A DNA stretch of 64,000 nucleotides from Sediminibacterium sp. (GTDB taxonomy: Bacteria > Bacteroidota > Bacteroidia > Chitinophagales > Chitinophagaceae): positions 1 through 64,000 of the forward strand of contig NZ_JAUYTR010000007.1 in assembly GCF_030695065.1 (NCBI RefSeq), given 5' to 3'. Of this stretch, positions 47,033 to 55,771 are shown in pieces. The notes under the pieces were generated by a model that ran no database searches, had not been told where the DNA came from, and worked only from the letters and a program-made list of their open reading frames with translations. The position numbers were made by a program, and so were the translations under genes. Position 1 is the stretch's first letter; each line of letters opens with the position of its first letter.

Positions 47033-48391
47033 CTAATTAATCTTGTTCAATACTTGTGCCTTCATGTTAAACAATAGACCTGTTAAAAACCAAGTAGTGT
47101 AACTAATATAAATATACGATTCTACTTCGGCAGTAAATAAGGGTATAAATAATCCAATTTTTATTAAGAGTACAAACAGCGCTAGTCGTCTAATTTTACC
47201 TGTTTGGGTTTTAATGGTTTTGATGGCATGTTTTATGGTGAAGATATAAGCCGCCAAGTACAGTCCCAATCCCACCAAACCCAATTGCACCCCAATAATA
47301 ATGAATTGATTTTCTCCTCCTGTATTCACTCCTTCAAAGGCTGATAATCTTCCTGACTCTCCCAAACCCATGCCCAATGGTTGCCTACCTATTGCTTCAA
47401 TGCCATTCACCCATTCTATAATATGACCTACACTTGATGCATTGGAGAAAGTAATGGTGTTGATGACAAATTCAATTAAATCATTTTGAATTGCAAATAA
47501 TGTAATCAACACAATAACACCTATCATACCCCAATGAATAATTTTGATGAGTTGTTTTTTATTGGTTACCCATGCATACACGTACACAATAATTCCATAA
47601 CTGGCAAAAGAAGCCCTAGACAGTGCAAATACAATTGATGCTACAGTGCCAATTAATACTATTTGTGTAAAAGGGGTAAACCTGATTTGATTGTTGTTAT
47701 TCGTAATCAATGCTGCCAATGCCGCTGTAGCCACCAATGTGGCGGCTGAAAACTCTAAAGGAGTAGAAAAAAAACTGGCAAAACGTTTCATGCCATTCTC
47801 AATTTCAAAAGTCCAGGTTAATCCATAATTACCACTGGGATCTTGATTGTAAAAATGTTGATTATACAATGCATAACCTGTATGGGTTTGTAAATGGGTA
47901 TAGGTTACCAGTTCATACACCAGTACCAATGCCGCTCCAATGGTTAATAAACCAATAAAGCTGAAAATCTCGTTTAAATTGATCTTCTTAAAATTGATGA
48001 GTCTTCCAGTAAAATAAATGAACGGAAAAAAACTAATGCTTTTGAATGCCAATAACTTTTGTGTTAATCCATAAGATCCAATGGGTAAAAGCGCATATAA
48101 AAATGCATAAATGGCAAAGCCTGCCATTATTTTATCCATCCATTGCCATTTAAATTTTTGTTGAATATTTAAAATGCAATAGCCTAAAAATAAAACAATC
48201 GTGATTTCTTTAAATGATTGCAAATAAGGTATCCATTCGGTGAAGCCATATAAATGCGTTACTGAAAGGGTAGTAGTATAAATGGGTAATGCAAATACTA
48301 CAAAAAGCATAATTCCCTTCACTTTATCGGCCGCAAGACTTCTAAGTGTAGCAATGAAAAAACTGATATAAAGTATAGGGAATACAAACAT
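47033..48391 (-). CDS. O-antigen polymerase/ligase-like membrane protein (second Wzy)
   Basis: Polytopic protein of 452 residues with about 10-12 hydrophobic helices and a periplasmic loop containing the pattern GIEAIGRQPLGMGLGESGRLS. The latter resembles the Wzy_C/O-antigen ligase region (RPLLGxGxG). It may polymerise the minus-strand repeat unit or ligate the polymer to a lipid. It differs clearly from the Wzy-like protein at 7614, which supports two separate repeat-unit pathways. Neighbours are two methyltransferases. Confidence 0.8.
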   Translation of the reverse strand: MFVFPILYISFFIATLRSLAADKVKGIMLFVVFALPIYTTTLSVTHLYGFTEWIPYLQSFKEITIVLFLGYCILNIQQKFKWQWMDKIMAGFAIYAFLYALLPIGSYGLTQKLLAFKSISFFPFIYFTGRLINFKKINLNEIFSFIGLLTIGAALVLVYELVTYTHLQTHTGYALYNQHFYNQDPSGNYGLTWTFEIENGMKRFASFFSTPLEFSAATLVATAALAALITNNNNQIRFTPFTQIVLIGTVASIVFALSRASFASYGIIVYVYAWVTNKKQLIKIIHWGMIGVIVLITLFAIQNDLIEFVINTITFSNASSVGHIIEWVNGIEAIGRQPLGMGLGESGRLSAFEGVNTGGENQFIIIGVQLGLVGLGLYLAAYIFTIKHAIKTIKTQTGKIRRLALFVLLIKIGLFIPLFTAEVESYIYISYTTWFLTGLLFNMKAQVLNKIN

Positions 48392-48409
48392 GCTGCTACA
48401 AGTTAAGGC

Positions 48410-49081
48410 TTAATCCATTTTTACCACTGTATAAGACTTTGGAATTCCAAACAGGGTTTCTGTATGAAGTGTTGCCTCTGGAAATAATTGTTGAAATCGA
48501 GAACGGGTAAACATTAATGTAGAGTGCGAAACAGCCAATGCCTCTTGATAGGTAGATTTTTTGGGAAAATAATTAATATTGAATCGCATGATTAAGAATG
48601 CCCTTATTGCATGGGGCAAATATTGAAAAAATGGAATCAAACTATGCGGCTCTAATGGAAACCACCAAGAAGGGGTTTGAATAATATATTTGTGGCAAAC
48701 TCTTCTTACTTCTTTCGCAAAAATACTTTGATTGGCATAACTGCCCACATGTTCTATAACCGAGTTGGAAAAAATTAAATCAACATCACCCGGTTCAAAA
48801 GGTAATTCCAATGCACTGCCAGTAACCCTTACAAAACCGGGTACGTCTGCTTGGCCTGGTGCGGTTGATAAGTTTAATAAATAAATGGTGCAATGCTCAT
48901 TCTTCCAACCTATATATTTCCAATAATCGGTTTCGCCTCCAATGTCTAATATCTTTATATGGCCTTTTTGTGCAATCAATTGCTCTATTTGATCTTTCAA
49001 TAAAGCAAATCGCTTTTTACGCAATTGATTAACAAAGGAATCTTCCTTTTGGTGATTTACCCACAGCTTTAACAAACCCAT
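48410..49081 (-). CDS. class I SAM-dependent methyltransferase
   Basis: Protein of 223 residues. IKILDIGGETDYW is the SAM-binding strand and loop, VDLIFSNSVIEHVGSY is motif IV, and ARRVCHKY-like VRRVCHKYIIQTPSWWFPLEPH is the post-motif segment with the catalytic-side loop. It belongs to the Methyltransf_11 group. Length is short, so no extra domain. It lies between a lipoprotein gene and the polymerase gene with gaps of 6 and 18 nt, so is probably part of the same operon. Confidence 0.83.
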   Translation of the reverse strand: MGLLKLWVNHQKEDSFVNQLRKKRFALLKDQIEQLIAQKGHIKILDIGGETDYWKYIGWKNEHCTIYLLNLSTAPGQADVPGFVRVTGSALELPFEPGDVDLIFSNSVIEHVGSYANQSIFAKEVRRVCHKYIIQTPSWWFPLEPHSLIPFFQYLPHAIRAFLIMRFNINYFPKKSTYQEALAVSHSTLMFTRSRFQQLFPEATLHTETLFGIPKSYTVVKMD

Positions 49082-49087
49082 GATTCC

Positions 49088-49750
49088 TTATTGATTATTT
49101 AGGACTGTAATTTTAAGATTGTCTACCGACCAACTTCTATTGCAGGTATCATTCAAAGTACCTCCCACATCACTTACATCGAATTTGAAGCTGGTTTGCG
49201 TATGGGCCATCGAGTGAATCATTTTGTAACGATTGGTTCCCCTTGCAACATTTTTGCCGCAAGGGCTTGGTAAATAGATTTCCTGTGCCAAGTTACCTGC
49301 TGGGTATTCTATTGAGCCATTGCCCACCCAATTGGGATAAGCTTGTTTTACTGTGCTATCAGTGGAAAATCCGGTAATCAATCTAAATTGGTCATCAAAA
49401 CGCATGACGAATACATCGTTTCTCCAAGTTTCATGTACATAAAGGTCAAACTCTACCCTTACCACATCGTGTTCGGGTAAGGAGTTTACCGTAACTTCTG
49501 CTCTGCTATTGTTAAGCCTTCCAATCATAGTTGACCCCTGGTAATTAAGGAGTTTGGCCGTTTCTGGAAATATGCCAGTTGAAAAATTGCTGATCCACCC
49601 AACTATTTGTAAACCTTTTAAATTGCCATCATTAAAATCATTCTCGTAAACAGTGGTTACCTCGGTTAAATTCTTGGTACAAGCACTCAATAAAAGGATG
49701 GCTGCTACCAAAGCAATTAAAAATGGAGACTTTTGATGGATGCTTCGCAT
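49088..49750 (-). CDS. putative lipoprotein of unknown function
   Basis: Protein of 220 residues with a lipoprotein signal peptide: basic start MRSIHQK, hydrophobic core, lipobox LLSAC, so the mature N-terminus is a lipidated cysteine. The remainder looks like a beta-sandwich with YENDFNDGNLKGLQIVGW and a final SWSVDNLKITVLN, a pattern seen in jelly-roll carbohydrate-binding modules and laminin-G-like folds. I do not recognise a family. Start 49750 gives a standard signal peptide; a start at 49777 would add nine residues. As the first gene of a minus-strand run it may display or bind the polysaccharide made there. Confidence 0.72.
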   Translation of the reverse strand: MRSIHQKSPFLIALVAAILLLSACTKNLTEVTTVYENDFNDGNLKGLQIVGWISNFSTGIFPETAKLLNYQGSTMIGRLNNSRAEVTVNSLPEHDVVRVEFDLYVHETWRNDVFVMRFDDQFRLITGFSTDSTVKQAYPNWVGNGSIEYPAGNLAQEIYLPSPCGKNVARGTNRYKMIHSMAHTQTSFKFDVSDVGGTLNDTCNRSWSVDNLKITVLNNQ

Positions 49751-49817
49751 ACTCAAAAATAAGGAATGTTGCTGCAATCCTGACTATCTTTACGCCGTTT
49801 TGTATAAATTCCGTTGC

Positions 49818-50774
49818 ATGAAGTTAATTGTGAAAAAGCTTGCTTTTAAAATATACGATGTCCTTTTGTTGCCCCTAACATGGATTTATTTACCCTTGGT
49901 TAAAAAAATGCGCCACCACGGTGTGGAGCATTTTCCCCAACATATTAAAAGCTTTGAGCAACTAGGCGTATTCCCTATTAGAGACCATTACTATGATCCT
50001 CGCTTTGTATTCGATAAAAATTTTGATGCTACCGTAGAACGGTCGCTGCATATTGATTTTAAAGTACCCCAACAGTTAGCCCTTTTGGCTGAGTTAAAGT
50101 ACACCGAAGAATTGGCCGCATTTCCTGCTAAAGGGAATGTGAAACTGCCCCAGTTTTTTTATGAAAACCCTGCATTTAGTTATGGCGATGCCGAAATGTA
50201 CTATTTGTTTATTCGCAACTTAAAGCCCAAGCGGATTATAGAAATTGGTTCTGGTTTTAGCACCCTTATTGCAGTAGATGCCATTAAGAAAAATAAAGCG
50301 GAGGGTTTTATAACCGAACTTACTTGTATTGAGCCTTATGAATTTACTTGGTTGGAAACCATTCCTGAAGTAACTATTATGCGTACCAAAGTGGAAGAAG
50401 TTCCGCTCAATTTTTTTGCATCTTTAAATGCGGGCGACTTTTTATTTATTGATTCTTCTCATATTATTCGCCCAGGCAACGACGTACTCTTTGAATATTT
50501 AAATGTATTGCCCATCTTGAAGAAAGGCGTCATTATTCATATTCACGATATTTTCTCTCCCCATCATTATTTGCAAGAATGGTTGGTGAATATGAAGCGT
50601 TTTTGGAACGAACAATATTTATTAGAAGCCTACTTGTATTACAATGATGCTTTTGAAGTTAAAATGGCGTTGAATCTATTGAAGAATCAACATTACGATG
50701 CTTTGAAAAAAACTTGTCCGGGCATTAGTGCTGCTACCACGCCCGCTTCTTTTTGGTTACAAAAAACCAAGTAG
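49818..50774 (+). CDS. SAM-dependent methyltransferase-like protein (Methyltransf_24 type)
   Basis: Protein of 318 residues, the only plus-strand gene in this part of the locus. It has an N-terminal amphipathic or membrane-contacting helix (AFKIYDVLLLPLTWIYLPLV) and then a Rossmann fold with RIIEIGSGFSTLIAVDAI as SAM motif I and FLFIDSSHI, IIHIHDIF further on. This resembles methyltransferases of the Methyltransf_24 group found in polysaccharide loci. ATG 49818 is preferred over 49740 because the longer start overlaps the divergent lipoprotein gene and adds a Cys-rich stretch of no family resemblance. Confidence 0.8.
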   Translation: MKLIVKKLAFKIYDVLLLPLTWIYLPLVKKMRHHGVEHFPQHIKSFEQLGVFPIRDHYYDPRFVFDKNFDATVERSLHIDFKVPQQLALLAELKYTEELAAFPAKGNVKLPQFFYENPAFSYGDAEMYYLFIRNLKPKRIIEIGSGFSTLIAVDAIKKNKAEGFITELTCIEPYEFTWLETIPEVTIMRTKVEEVPLNFFASLNAGDFLFIDSSHIIRPGNDVLFEYLNVLPILKKGVIIHIHDIFSPHHYLQEWLVNMKRFWNEQYLLEAYLYYNDAFEVKMALNLLKNQHYDALKKTCPGISAATTPASFWLQKTK

Positions 50775-50819
50775 ATTATTTAACGGGTAACCAAATTTCC
50801 AGATAACGGTTGCCCACTG

Positions 50820-51728
50820 TTATATGGAGTCTGAGAGCCCGTCTTTAATGGCTTTGAATGCTGTTTTCAATTTTTTGAATCTGCCCCTTACGATAAAATA
50901 ACCCATGAGGCTGAGATTGTAAGCGACACTGGTGAGTATTACCGTGGGTGCATGGTACCAGTTCGTATATTTTTTTAGCAACCAGATTTTATTGCGAATA
51001 TTCAAGTAGTGCACAAAGGGGGTTACATATCCTTCCTTGCCTTTTACCAATGATTTGTTAGACATGCCCGCAATATGATAAATCACCGAATCGGGATGAT
51101 AAATCAATGTATAGCCCATTGCTTTTATTCTAAATGATAGGTCTACATCTTCGCTGTAAATAAACATTTTTTCTATCAAGAGTCCCGACTCTTTTAACAC
51201 TTTATTTCGGGTAAGAAAACCACAACCTGTTATCCAATCTACTTCTTTAATGGTTAAAAATTCTTGGGTTGGTTTTTTGTTGTATCCCTTGGTATAAGCG
51301 TATCCCAGCCATTTTGAAAAATAGGATCCCCCATCCCATAGCAAGGTTCGGTCGTGATTAAAATGAATCCTTGGTTGTATAATACCCGTGTTGGGGTTTG
51401 CTTCCATATAGTTCACCAAGGGTTCTAAAAAATTCGGCTCCACAAATGTGTCGTTGTTGAGCATCATTATATAATCAAACCCTTGTTTAATGGCATAGGC
51501 TAACCCTGTATTATTTCCTCCTGTAAATCCGGTATTTTTTTCATTGTACAAAACGGTTGCTGTTGGGTGTTCCTTTTCTAAAGCAATACCTGATCCATCT
51601 GTTGATCCATTGTCTACCACTATAATGGTGAAGTTGGAATAAGTGGCATCGTATAAAGATTGAATGCAATCCTGCGTAACAGCATAACTATTCCAATTAA
51701 CTAATACGATGGCTACTGATGGTTGCAT
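50820..51728 (-). CDS. glycosyltransferase family 2, WbbL-like
   Basis: GT-A inverting glycosyltransferase of 302 residues. SVAIVLVNWNSYAVTQDCI is the opening, VVDNGSTDGS the nucleotide-binding loop, and MMLNNDTFVEPNFLEPL provides the DxD-like metal site (NND). IYSEDVDLSFRIKAMGY is the ED catalytic-base region. It is similar to rhamnosyltransferases of the WbbL group, though the donor is uncertain. A C-terminal helical part may contact the membrane. It follows a flippase gene by 10 nt on the minus strand. Confidence 0.9.
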   Translation of the reverse strand: MQPSVAIVLVNWNSYAVTQDCIQSLYDATYSNFTIIVVDNGSTDGSGIALEKEHPTATVLYNEKNTGFTGGNNTGLAYAIKQGFDYIMMLNNDTFVEPNFLEPLVNYMEANPNTGIIQPRIHFNHDRTLLWDGGSYFSKWLGYAYTKGYNKKPTQEFLTIKEVDWITGCGFLTRNKVLKESGLLIEKMFIYSEDVDLSFRIKAMGYTLIYHPDSVIYHIAGMSNKSLVKGKEGYVTPFVHYLNIRNKIWLLKKYTNWYHAPTVILTSVAYNLSLMGYFIVRGRFKKLKTAFKAIKDGLSDSI

Positions 51729-51738
51729 ATTGAATGGC

Positions 51739-52986
51739 TTAGCTTATTTTCTTGATGTAAAAACTGGTAATAGCTAGTGCAGCTATTTCGATGAGTAGCG
51801 TGTATAATCCAAACTGAATGGGCTGCATATTTTTGATGAATAAGCTGCCCACTATAATTGCAACCAATAATAAAAACCCACTACAATAAAATAATCCCTT
51901 GTATTGATTTTTGATGAGCAACTCTACCATGTTCAATGTATTCAACGCCATGAAAAAAGGAACCAGTGCTGCGGTTTTAATATAGGTTTCTGCTAATTCA
52001 TTATTGGTTCCAGTAAGCAATTGCACAATGAGTTCACTGCCAAAAAATAATCCTATCGCAAACAACAAGAAAAAAACTGCCAACCATTGGTTCACTTGTT
52101 TTTTATATTGTATCCAACTGTTTCGATTGGCTTCGTATTGTATGGCTACATTGGGGTAGATGGCATAAGTAAAAGCTACAATCATCATGCGAACCGATGC
52201 CATTATTTTATCGAGAATAGAATAGGCCCCCAATATCAACGGCGTACTAAATCCTTGTAAAACGAATAGGAAAAACGACTGTTGTAAGTGAACGGTAATA
52301 TTGTTGCTGATTAAGAAACTATTCTCTTTTAAAATCTTTCTTATTCCATCTTTAGCAATCGGTTGCCACTCTAGTTGATATTTACGAATGGCATACAATA
52401 ACACAATGGCATACAATACCAAATTACCCATGCCCAAATAGAAGTTCACCCACCAAGCACCAGCAGCTGGGTTGAATAAAAAAATAATCATGCAGGCTGA
52501 ACTTATTTTAGCCAATAAGTTGGCCGTATTGTACAGTGTCAATTTTTCAATTCCGGTAAAGAAAAAAATGGGGTTAATGGTTTCAGCTAAAATAATCGGG
52601 ATGGCAAATAATACGTATTTGATATTGGGTAAATCAATTGCATAAAGAAAAAGGATGACCAGTATACTGAGTAGGAATAAAAGGATTCTTGTTTGATATA
52701 TGGTAAAAAACAGTTTGGATAATTGGGTGATATCGGTTTTGACGAGGGCAATATCTTTAATGCCCGATTGATTGGTTCCATAATTGACTAAAACGCCTAT
52801 CATGAGTGAATAAGCATTAATGACCGTTACCAATCCAAAAGATTCAATGCCAATGATGCGTAAAATAATGGGGAACAGCAGTAATTGAACCGCAATATTC
52901 GAGATTTGTATGAAGCCCAGATTGAAAAAATTCAGGAAAATACCCGATTTGTGCTTGATTAAATGAATATACCCCGCTTTTTTCAT
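51739..52986 (-). CDS. Wzx-type flippase (second copy)
   Basis: Membrane protein of 415 residues with about 12 hydrophobic helices. The first region contains FNLGFIQISNIAVQLLLFPIILRIIG and then IGIESFGLVTVINAYSLMIG, the usual start of the oligosaccharide flippase family. It lies at the upstream end of the minus-strand locus next to a GT2 gene. It is distinct from the flippase at 5159, so each locus appears to have its own flippase. Confidence 0.88.
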   Translation of the reverse strand: MKKAGYIHLIKHKSGIFLNFFNLGFIQISNIAVQLLLFPIILRIIGIESFGLVTVINAYSLMIGVLVNYGTNQSGIKDIALVKTDITQLSKLFFTIYQTRILLFLLSILVILFLYAIDLPNIKYVLFAIPIILAETINPIFFFTGIEKLTLYNTANLLAKISSACMIIFLFNPAAGAWWVNFYLGMGNLVLYAIVLLYAIRKYQLEWQPIAKDGIRKILKENSFLISNNITVHLQQSFFLFVLQGFSTPLILGAYSILDKIMASVRMMIVAFTYAIYPNVAIQYEANRNSWIQYKKQVNQWLAVFFLLFAIGLFFGSELIVQLLTGTNNELAETYIKTAALVPFFMALNTLNMVELLIKNQYKGLFYCSGFLLLVAIIVGSLFIKNMQPIQFGLYTLLIEIAALAITSFYIKKIS

Positions 52987-53040
52987 TTACTTGTATTGTT
53001 CAAAAGTAAGGATATTCCTTAAAATGCTAATTTTGGCCAA

Positions 53041-53724
53041 ATGGATACTGTTTTAATTGTTGGAATAAATGGGGCAATTGGTAATGCAACTGCTCGTTTT
53101 TTTAGGGAGCAAGGTTTCCATTGTATTGGAACAACCAGTAAAATGCAACAGCGCAAAGCTGCATCATCCGACTTGCTTTATTTGGATTTGAATAACCAAG
53201 ATTCAATAGTTGGGTTGTCTAAAAAATTACCAGCTTTATCGGGGATTGTTTTTTGTGCGGGATTAAAGCCGAGTAACAACTTAGCGGATACTTCTTTGGC
53301 GCACCACCAGCAGATGATGAATATGCATGTAACAGGTCCATTGTTTGTTGTGCAGTCCCTTCAAAAAAAGCTGAAGAAAAATGGAGCGATTGTATTTATC
53401 TCTTCAATAGCTGCGCAAAAAGGCAGCTATGATCCGTCCTATGCCATTGCAAAATCGGCTGTGATAGGGATGACCAGAACTTTGGCCAACGAATTGGCTG
53501 AGAAAAAAATTCGCGTGAATGCCATTGCGCCGGGTTTAGTAAAAGATACACCCGTTGATAAAGGAATGACTGCCGATTTTAGGGCAAAACATTTAAAGCA
53601 AACCATTCTAAATAAATTGACCACTGCCAGTGATTGTGCAGAAGCCATCTATTTTTTATTTTCACAAAAACAAATGACCGGACAAGTAGTTCATGTTAAT
53701 GGAGGGCAGTATTTTGGAAACTAA
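53041..53724 (+). CDS. short-chain dehydrogenase/reductase
   Basis: Classical SDR of 227 residues. GINGAIGNATARFF (8-21) is the cofactor loop, FCAGLKPSNN the NAG-like strand, ISSIAA carries the catalytic Ser, and YDPSYAIAKSAVIG carries Tyr and Lys (YxxxK). The end, TGQVVHVNGGQYFGN, is typical of FabG-like reductases. The substrate is unknown; pairing with the FAD enzyme that follows, whose frame overlaps by some 10-30 nt, suggests a two-step oxidation/reduction of a small molecule or sugar. Confidence 0.88.
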   Translation: MDTVLIVGINGAIGNATARFFREQGFHCIGTTSKMQQRKAASSDLLYLDLNNQDSIVGLSKKLPALSGIVFCAGLKPSNNLADTSLAHHQQMMNMHVTGPLFVVQSLQKKLKKNGAIVFISSIAAQKGSYDPSYAIAKSAVIGMTRTLANELAEKKIRVNAIAPGLVKDTPVDKGMTADFRAKHLKQTILNKLTTASDCAEAIYFLFSQKQMTGQVVHVNGGQYFGN

Positions 53725-54793
53725 GCAACAGGTTTTGATAATAGGAGGTGGGGTGTTTGGATTAACTGCAGCAATCGTTTTAGGAGAAGCAGGTATTAAA
53801 GTAGTAGTGGTTGAAAAAGAGCAAGACATTATGCTGGGTGCGAGCCTAGTGAATCAAAATAGAATTCATTACGGTTATCATTATCCCAGGAGTAAAGACA
53901 CTTGTTTAGAATCTTTGGAAGGGTTGGATACGTTTAAAGATTTTTACAACGATTCCATTTTTACTTCTTTCAAAAAATTCTATGCCATTGCTAAAGAAGG
54001 CTCCCATATTAATGCCAATCAATTTCATGCATTTTGTGAAAACCTTGGTTTGCATTTAGAAGAAGCCTACCCAGCTGAAACCATCTTACGAAAAGAAATG
54101 GTAGAGCAATGTTGGCTTACGTACGAACCCATTTTTGATTACAATATTTTAAAGAAGCAAGTCATTTACCGTGTTGCGGTGAACAAAAATATTACGGTAT
54201 TAAGAAATGTGCAGCCAGTAAGCATTCAGCATGCAGGAACAGAGAAGATAGTAAAACTCTCTAGTGGACAAACCATTGTTTGCGATACTATTGTGAACGC
54301 TACTTATGCGAGTATTTCAGAAACGGCTCAATTGCTCGAGCAGGAGCCCATTCCGGCTAAATACCAACTTTGTTTGTTGCCCATTTTAAGTACTTCTAAA
54401 AAATTAGATTCATTTGGTATCACTATTATGGATGGACCATTTTGTTCCTTAATGCCCAAAGGGATTAGCCCCGATCAGTTTATTTTATACCATGTTAAGC
54501 ATTCTGTTTTAGAAACACATGTGGGCGATAAAAATATTCCTTGGATGCCTATTAAAGGGTTCCCAGATTTGGATATTATTGAACAGTCCAAACAATTTTT
54601 TCCGTTGTTGGCCGATATGGAATTAATTGATTCTTGGATTACCACCAGAATTGTATTGCCACAGCAGGAAATTGATGATGCAAGACCAACGCTTACCATA
54701 CAGCATGGCAATGGTATTTATAGTTTGTTCAGTGGCAAACTCACTACCTGTGTATCGGCTGCAAAAGATTTGTTGCGATTGATTCAACCATAG
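53699..54793 (+). CDS. FAD-dependent oxidoreductase (DAO family)
   Basis: Protein of about 364 residues with the FAD-binding motif VLIIGGGVFGLTAAIVLGEAG near its start and the second family block NRIHYGYHYPRS, followed by the C-terminal FSGKLTTCVSAAKDL. DAO-family enzymes oxidise amino or hydroxy compounds. The start is not settled: ATG 53693 or 53699 overlap the SDR by about 26-32 nt. A TTG at 53714 is preceded at the right distance by GGAGGG (53701-53706), unusual in this organism, and would overlap by only 11 nt. Confidence 0.86.
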   Translation: MEGSILETKQQVLIIGGGVFGLTAAIVLGEAGIKVVVVEKEQDIMLGASLVNQNRIHYGYHYPRSKDTCLESLEGLDTFKDFYNDSIFTSFKKFYAIAKEGSHINANQFHAFCENLGLHLEEAYPAETILRKEMVEQCWLTYEPIFDYNILKKQVIYRVAVNKNITVLRNVQPVSIQHAGTEKIVKLSSGQTIVCDTIVNATYASISETAQLLEQEPIPAKYQLCLLPILSTSKKLDSFGITIMDGPFCSLMPKGISPDQFILYHVKHSVLETHVGDKNIPWMPIKGFPDLDIIEQSKQFFPLLADMELIDSWITTRIVLPQQEIDDARPTLTIQHGNGIYSLFSGKLTTCVSAAKDLLRLIQP

Positions 54794-54849
54794 GAGATGA
54801 TTTTTTTCGATCGAGATTCATTTAATACGTTCACGAATAATTTTACTTT

Positions 54850-55293
54850 ATGAGTACCCTTTCTATAAAAATTGTAAATCAATCGAATAATGAATTGCCC
54901 TCCTATGCAACCCTAGGTTCATCGGGTATGGATATACGTGCTTTTATGACCGATCCGATTGTGCTGCAACCCTCTGAGCGGGGATTAGTACCCACGGGTT
55001 TATTTGTAGAAATACCTCTTGGTTACGAAATTCAAATACGTCCCCGCAGCGGTCTTGCAATTAAGCAGGGTATTACATGTTTGAACAGCCCAGGTACCAT
55101 TGATGCCGACTATCGTGGAGAAATTAAAGTGATACTCATTAATTTATCTAACGAGCCGCAGACGATTAATCCCGGCGATCGAATTGCGCAAATGGTGGTG
55201 CAGAAAGTGGAGTTGGTGCAATGGCTGCCAGTTAGTGAATTAAATGAATCTGAAAGAGGCAGTGGGGGGTTTGGGAGCACTGGCAAAAGTTAA
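54850..55293 (+). CDS. dut: deoxyuridine 5'-triphosphate nucleotidohydrolase
   Basis: Trimeric dUTPase of 147 residues. All five motifs are visible: [46 protein letters not shown] and the C-terminal [11 protein letters not shown] that closes over the active site. It hydrolyses dUTP to dUMP, limits uracil in DNA and supplies dTMP synthesis. It is a core gene; dut next to a Wzx gene and close to a DUF4292/EnvC pair is a common arrangement in Bacteroidota. Confidence 0.98.
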   Translation: MSTLSIKIVNQSNNELPSYATLGSSGMDIRAFMTDPIVLQPSERGLVPTGLFVEIPLGYEIQIRPRSGLAIKQGITCLNSPGTIDADYRGEIKVILINLSNEPQTINPGDRIAQMVVQKVELVQWLPVSELNESERGSGGFGSTGKS

Positions 55294-55307
55294 GTATCCT
55301 ATTATTT

Positions 55308-55376
55308 AGCAAATTCAAAAACTCGTTAGCTAATTTTTGTTTCACAAAAATTAAATGCCTCGTTTTTAAATTTGCT
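55308..55376. repeat. imperfect palindromic element after dut
   Basis: An inner perfect stem AATTTTTGT / ACAAAAATT (55332-55340 and 55344-55352, 3-nt loop) is enclosed by imperfect outer arms, AGCAAATTCAAAAACTCG at one end and CTCGTTTTTAAATTTGCT at the other. The stem is AT-only, so it is a weak classical terminator but could act as one for dut. It may instead be the edge of a decayed mobile element, since part of it recurs 68 bp downstream. Confidence 0.55.
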
Positions 55377-55574
55377 CAACAATATCTTACTCTAACACGT
55401 ACCCCCAAATTCATTGACAATTTAGCCTCGTTTTTAAATATTCTAGCACTATTGACTATCAATAGATTTTCTAATAAACATCCAACCTTATAATAGCTGT
55501 ATTCTTTCTTTCCTAGTGCTTCAAAAGCCTTGATGCTTTTTGTTATGTATAAATAATTTAATTTGCTGCTATAA

Positions 55575-55751
55575 ATGCTTATTATGGGCGCAAAAAACAA
55601 GAATACCAACCTCTCAAAATTGACTGAATCTTACAATGCCAAAGAGAATAGCCCTCTTGTGAAAAGTTTGTCTGCCATAGTAAAACTGCCCAAGAACTTT
55701 GATGAAAAAAAAGAATATAGGAAGCATTTGGTAAGCAAATACGGAAAATAA
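55575..55751 (+). pseudogene. N-truncated remnant of a DUF6364-like antitoxin
   Basis: An open frame of 58 codons ends in NSPLVKSLSAIVKLPKNFD and EYRKHLVSKYGK. This resembles the C-terminal tail of small Bacteroidota antitoxins (DUF6364 type), where SPLVKSL, KLP and a final short basic helix are usual. The segment KNTNLSKLTESY before it fits the end of the ribbon-helix-helix domain. The DNA-binding N-terminus expected in front is missing, and no PIN-type toxin follows. It is best read as a broken half of a toxin-antitoxin pair; the family match is from memory of the pattern. Confidence 0.5.
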
Positions 55752-55771
55752 GGTTTAACGCAGGAGCAGCT

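Larger units (their letters stand above)
55294..55771. other. 478-nt gene-poor stretch with repeats and an antitoxin remnant
   Basis: No intact gene is convincing here. The stretch holds an imperfect palindromic element just after dut (55308-55376), a 15-nt direct repeat GCCTCGTTTTTAAAT at 55357-55371 and 55425-55439, and a short frame at 55575-55751 that resembles the C-terminal part of a small antitoxin. A minus-strand frame at 55376-55609 resembles nothing I know and is not called. The region looks like the debris of an inserted module. Confidence 0.7.

Noticed and set aside
53028..53035. TAATTTTG as a promoter -7 element for the SDR gene
   Set aside because: It fits TAnnTTTG, but would leave almost no leader before the ATG at 53041, and no -33 element lies at the right distance.
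55376..55609. Minus-strand frame of 77 codons
   Set aside because: No recognisable domain, lies in a repeat-rich, decayed stretch, and has no clear start context. It may be part of debris.
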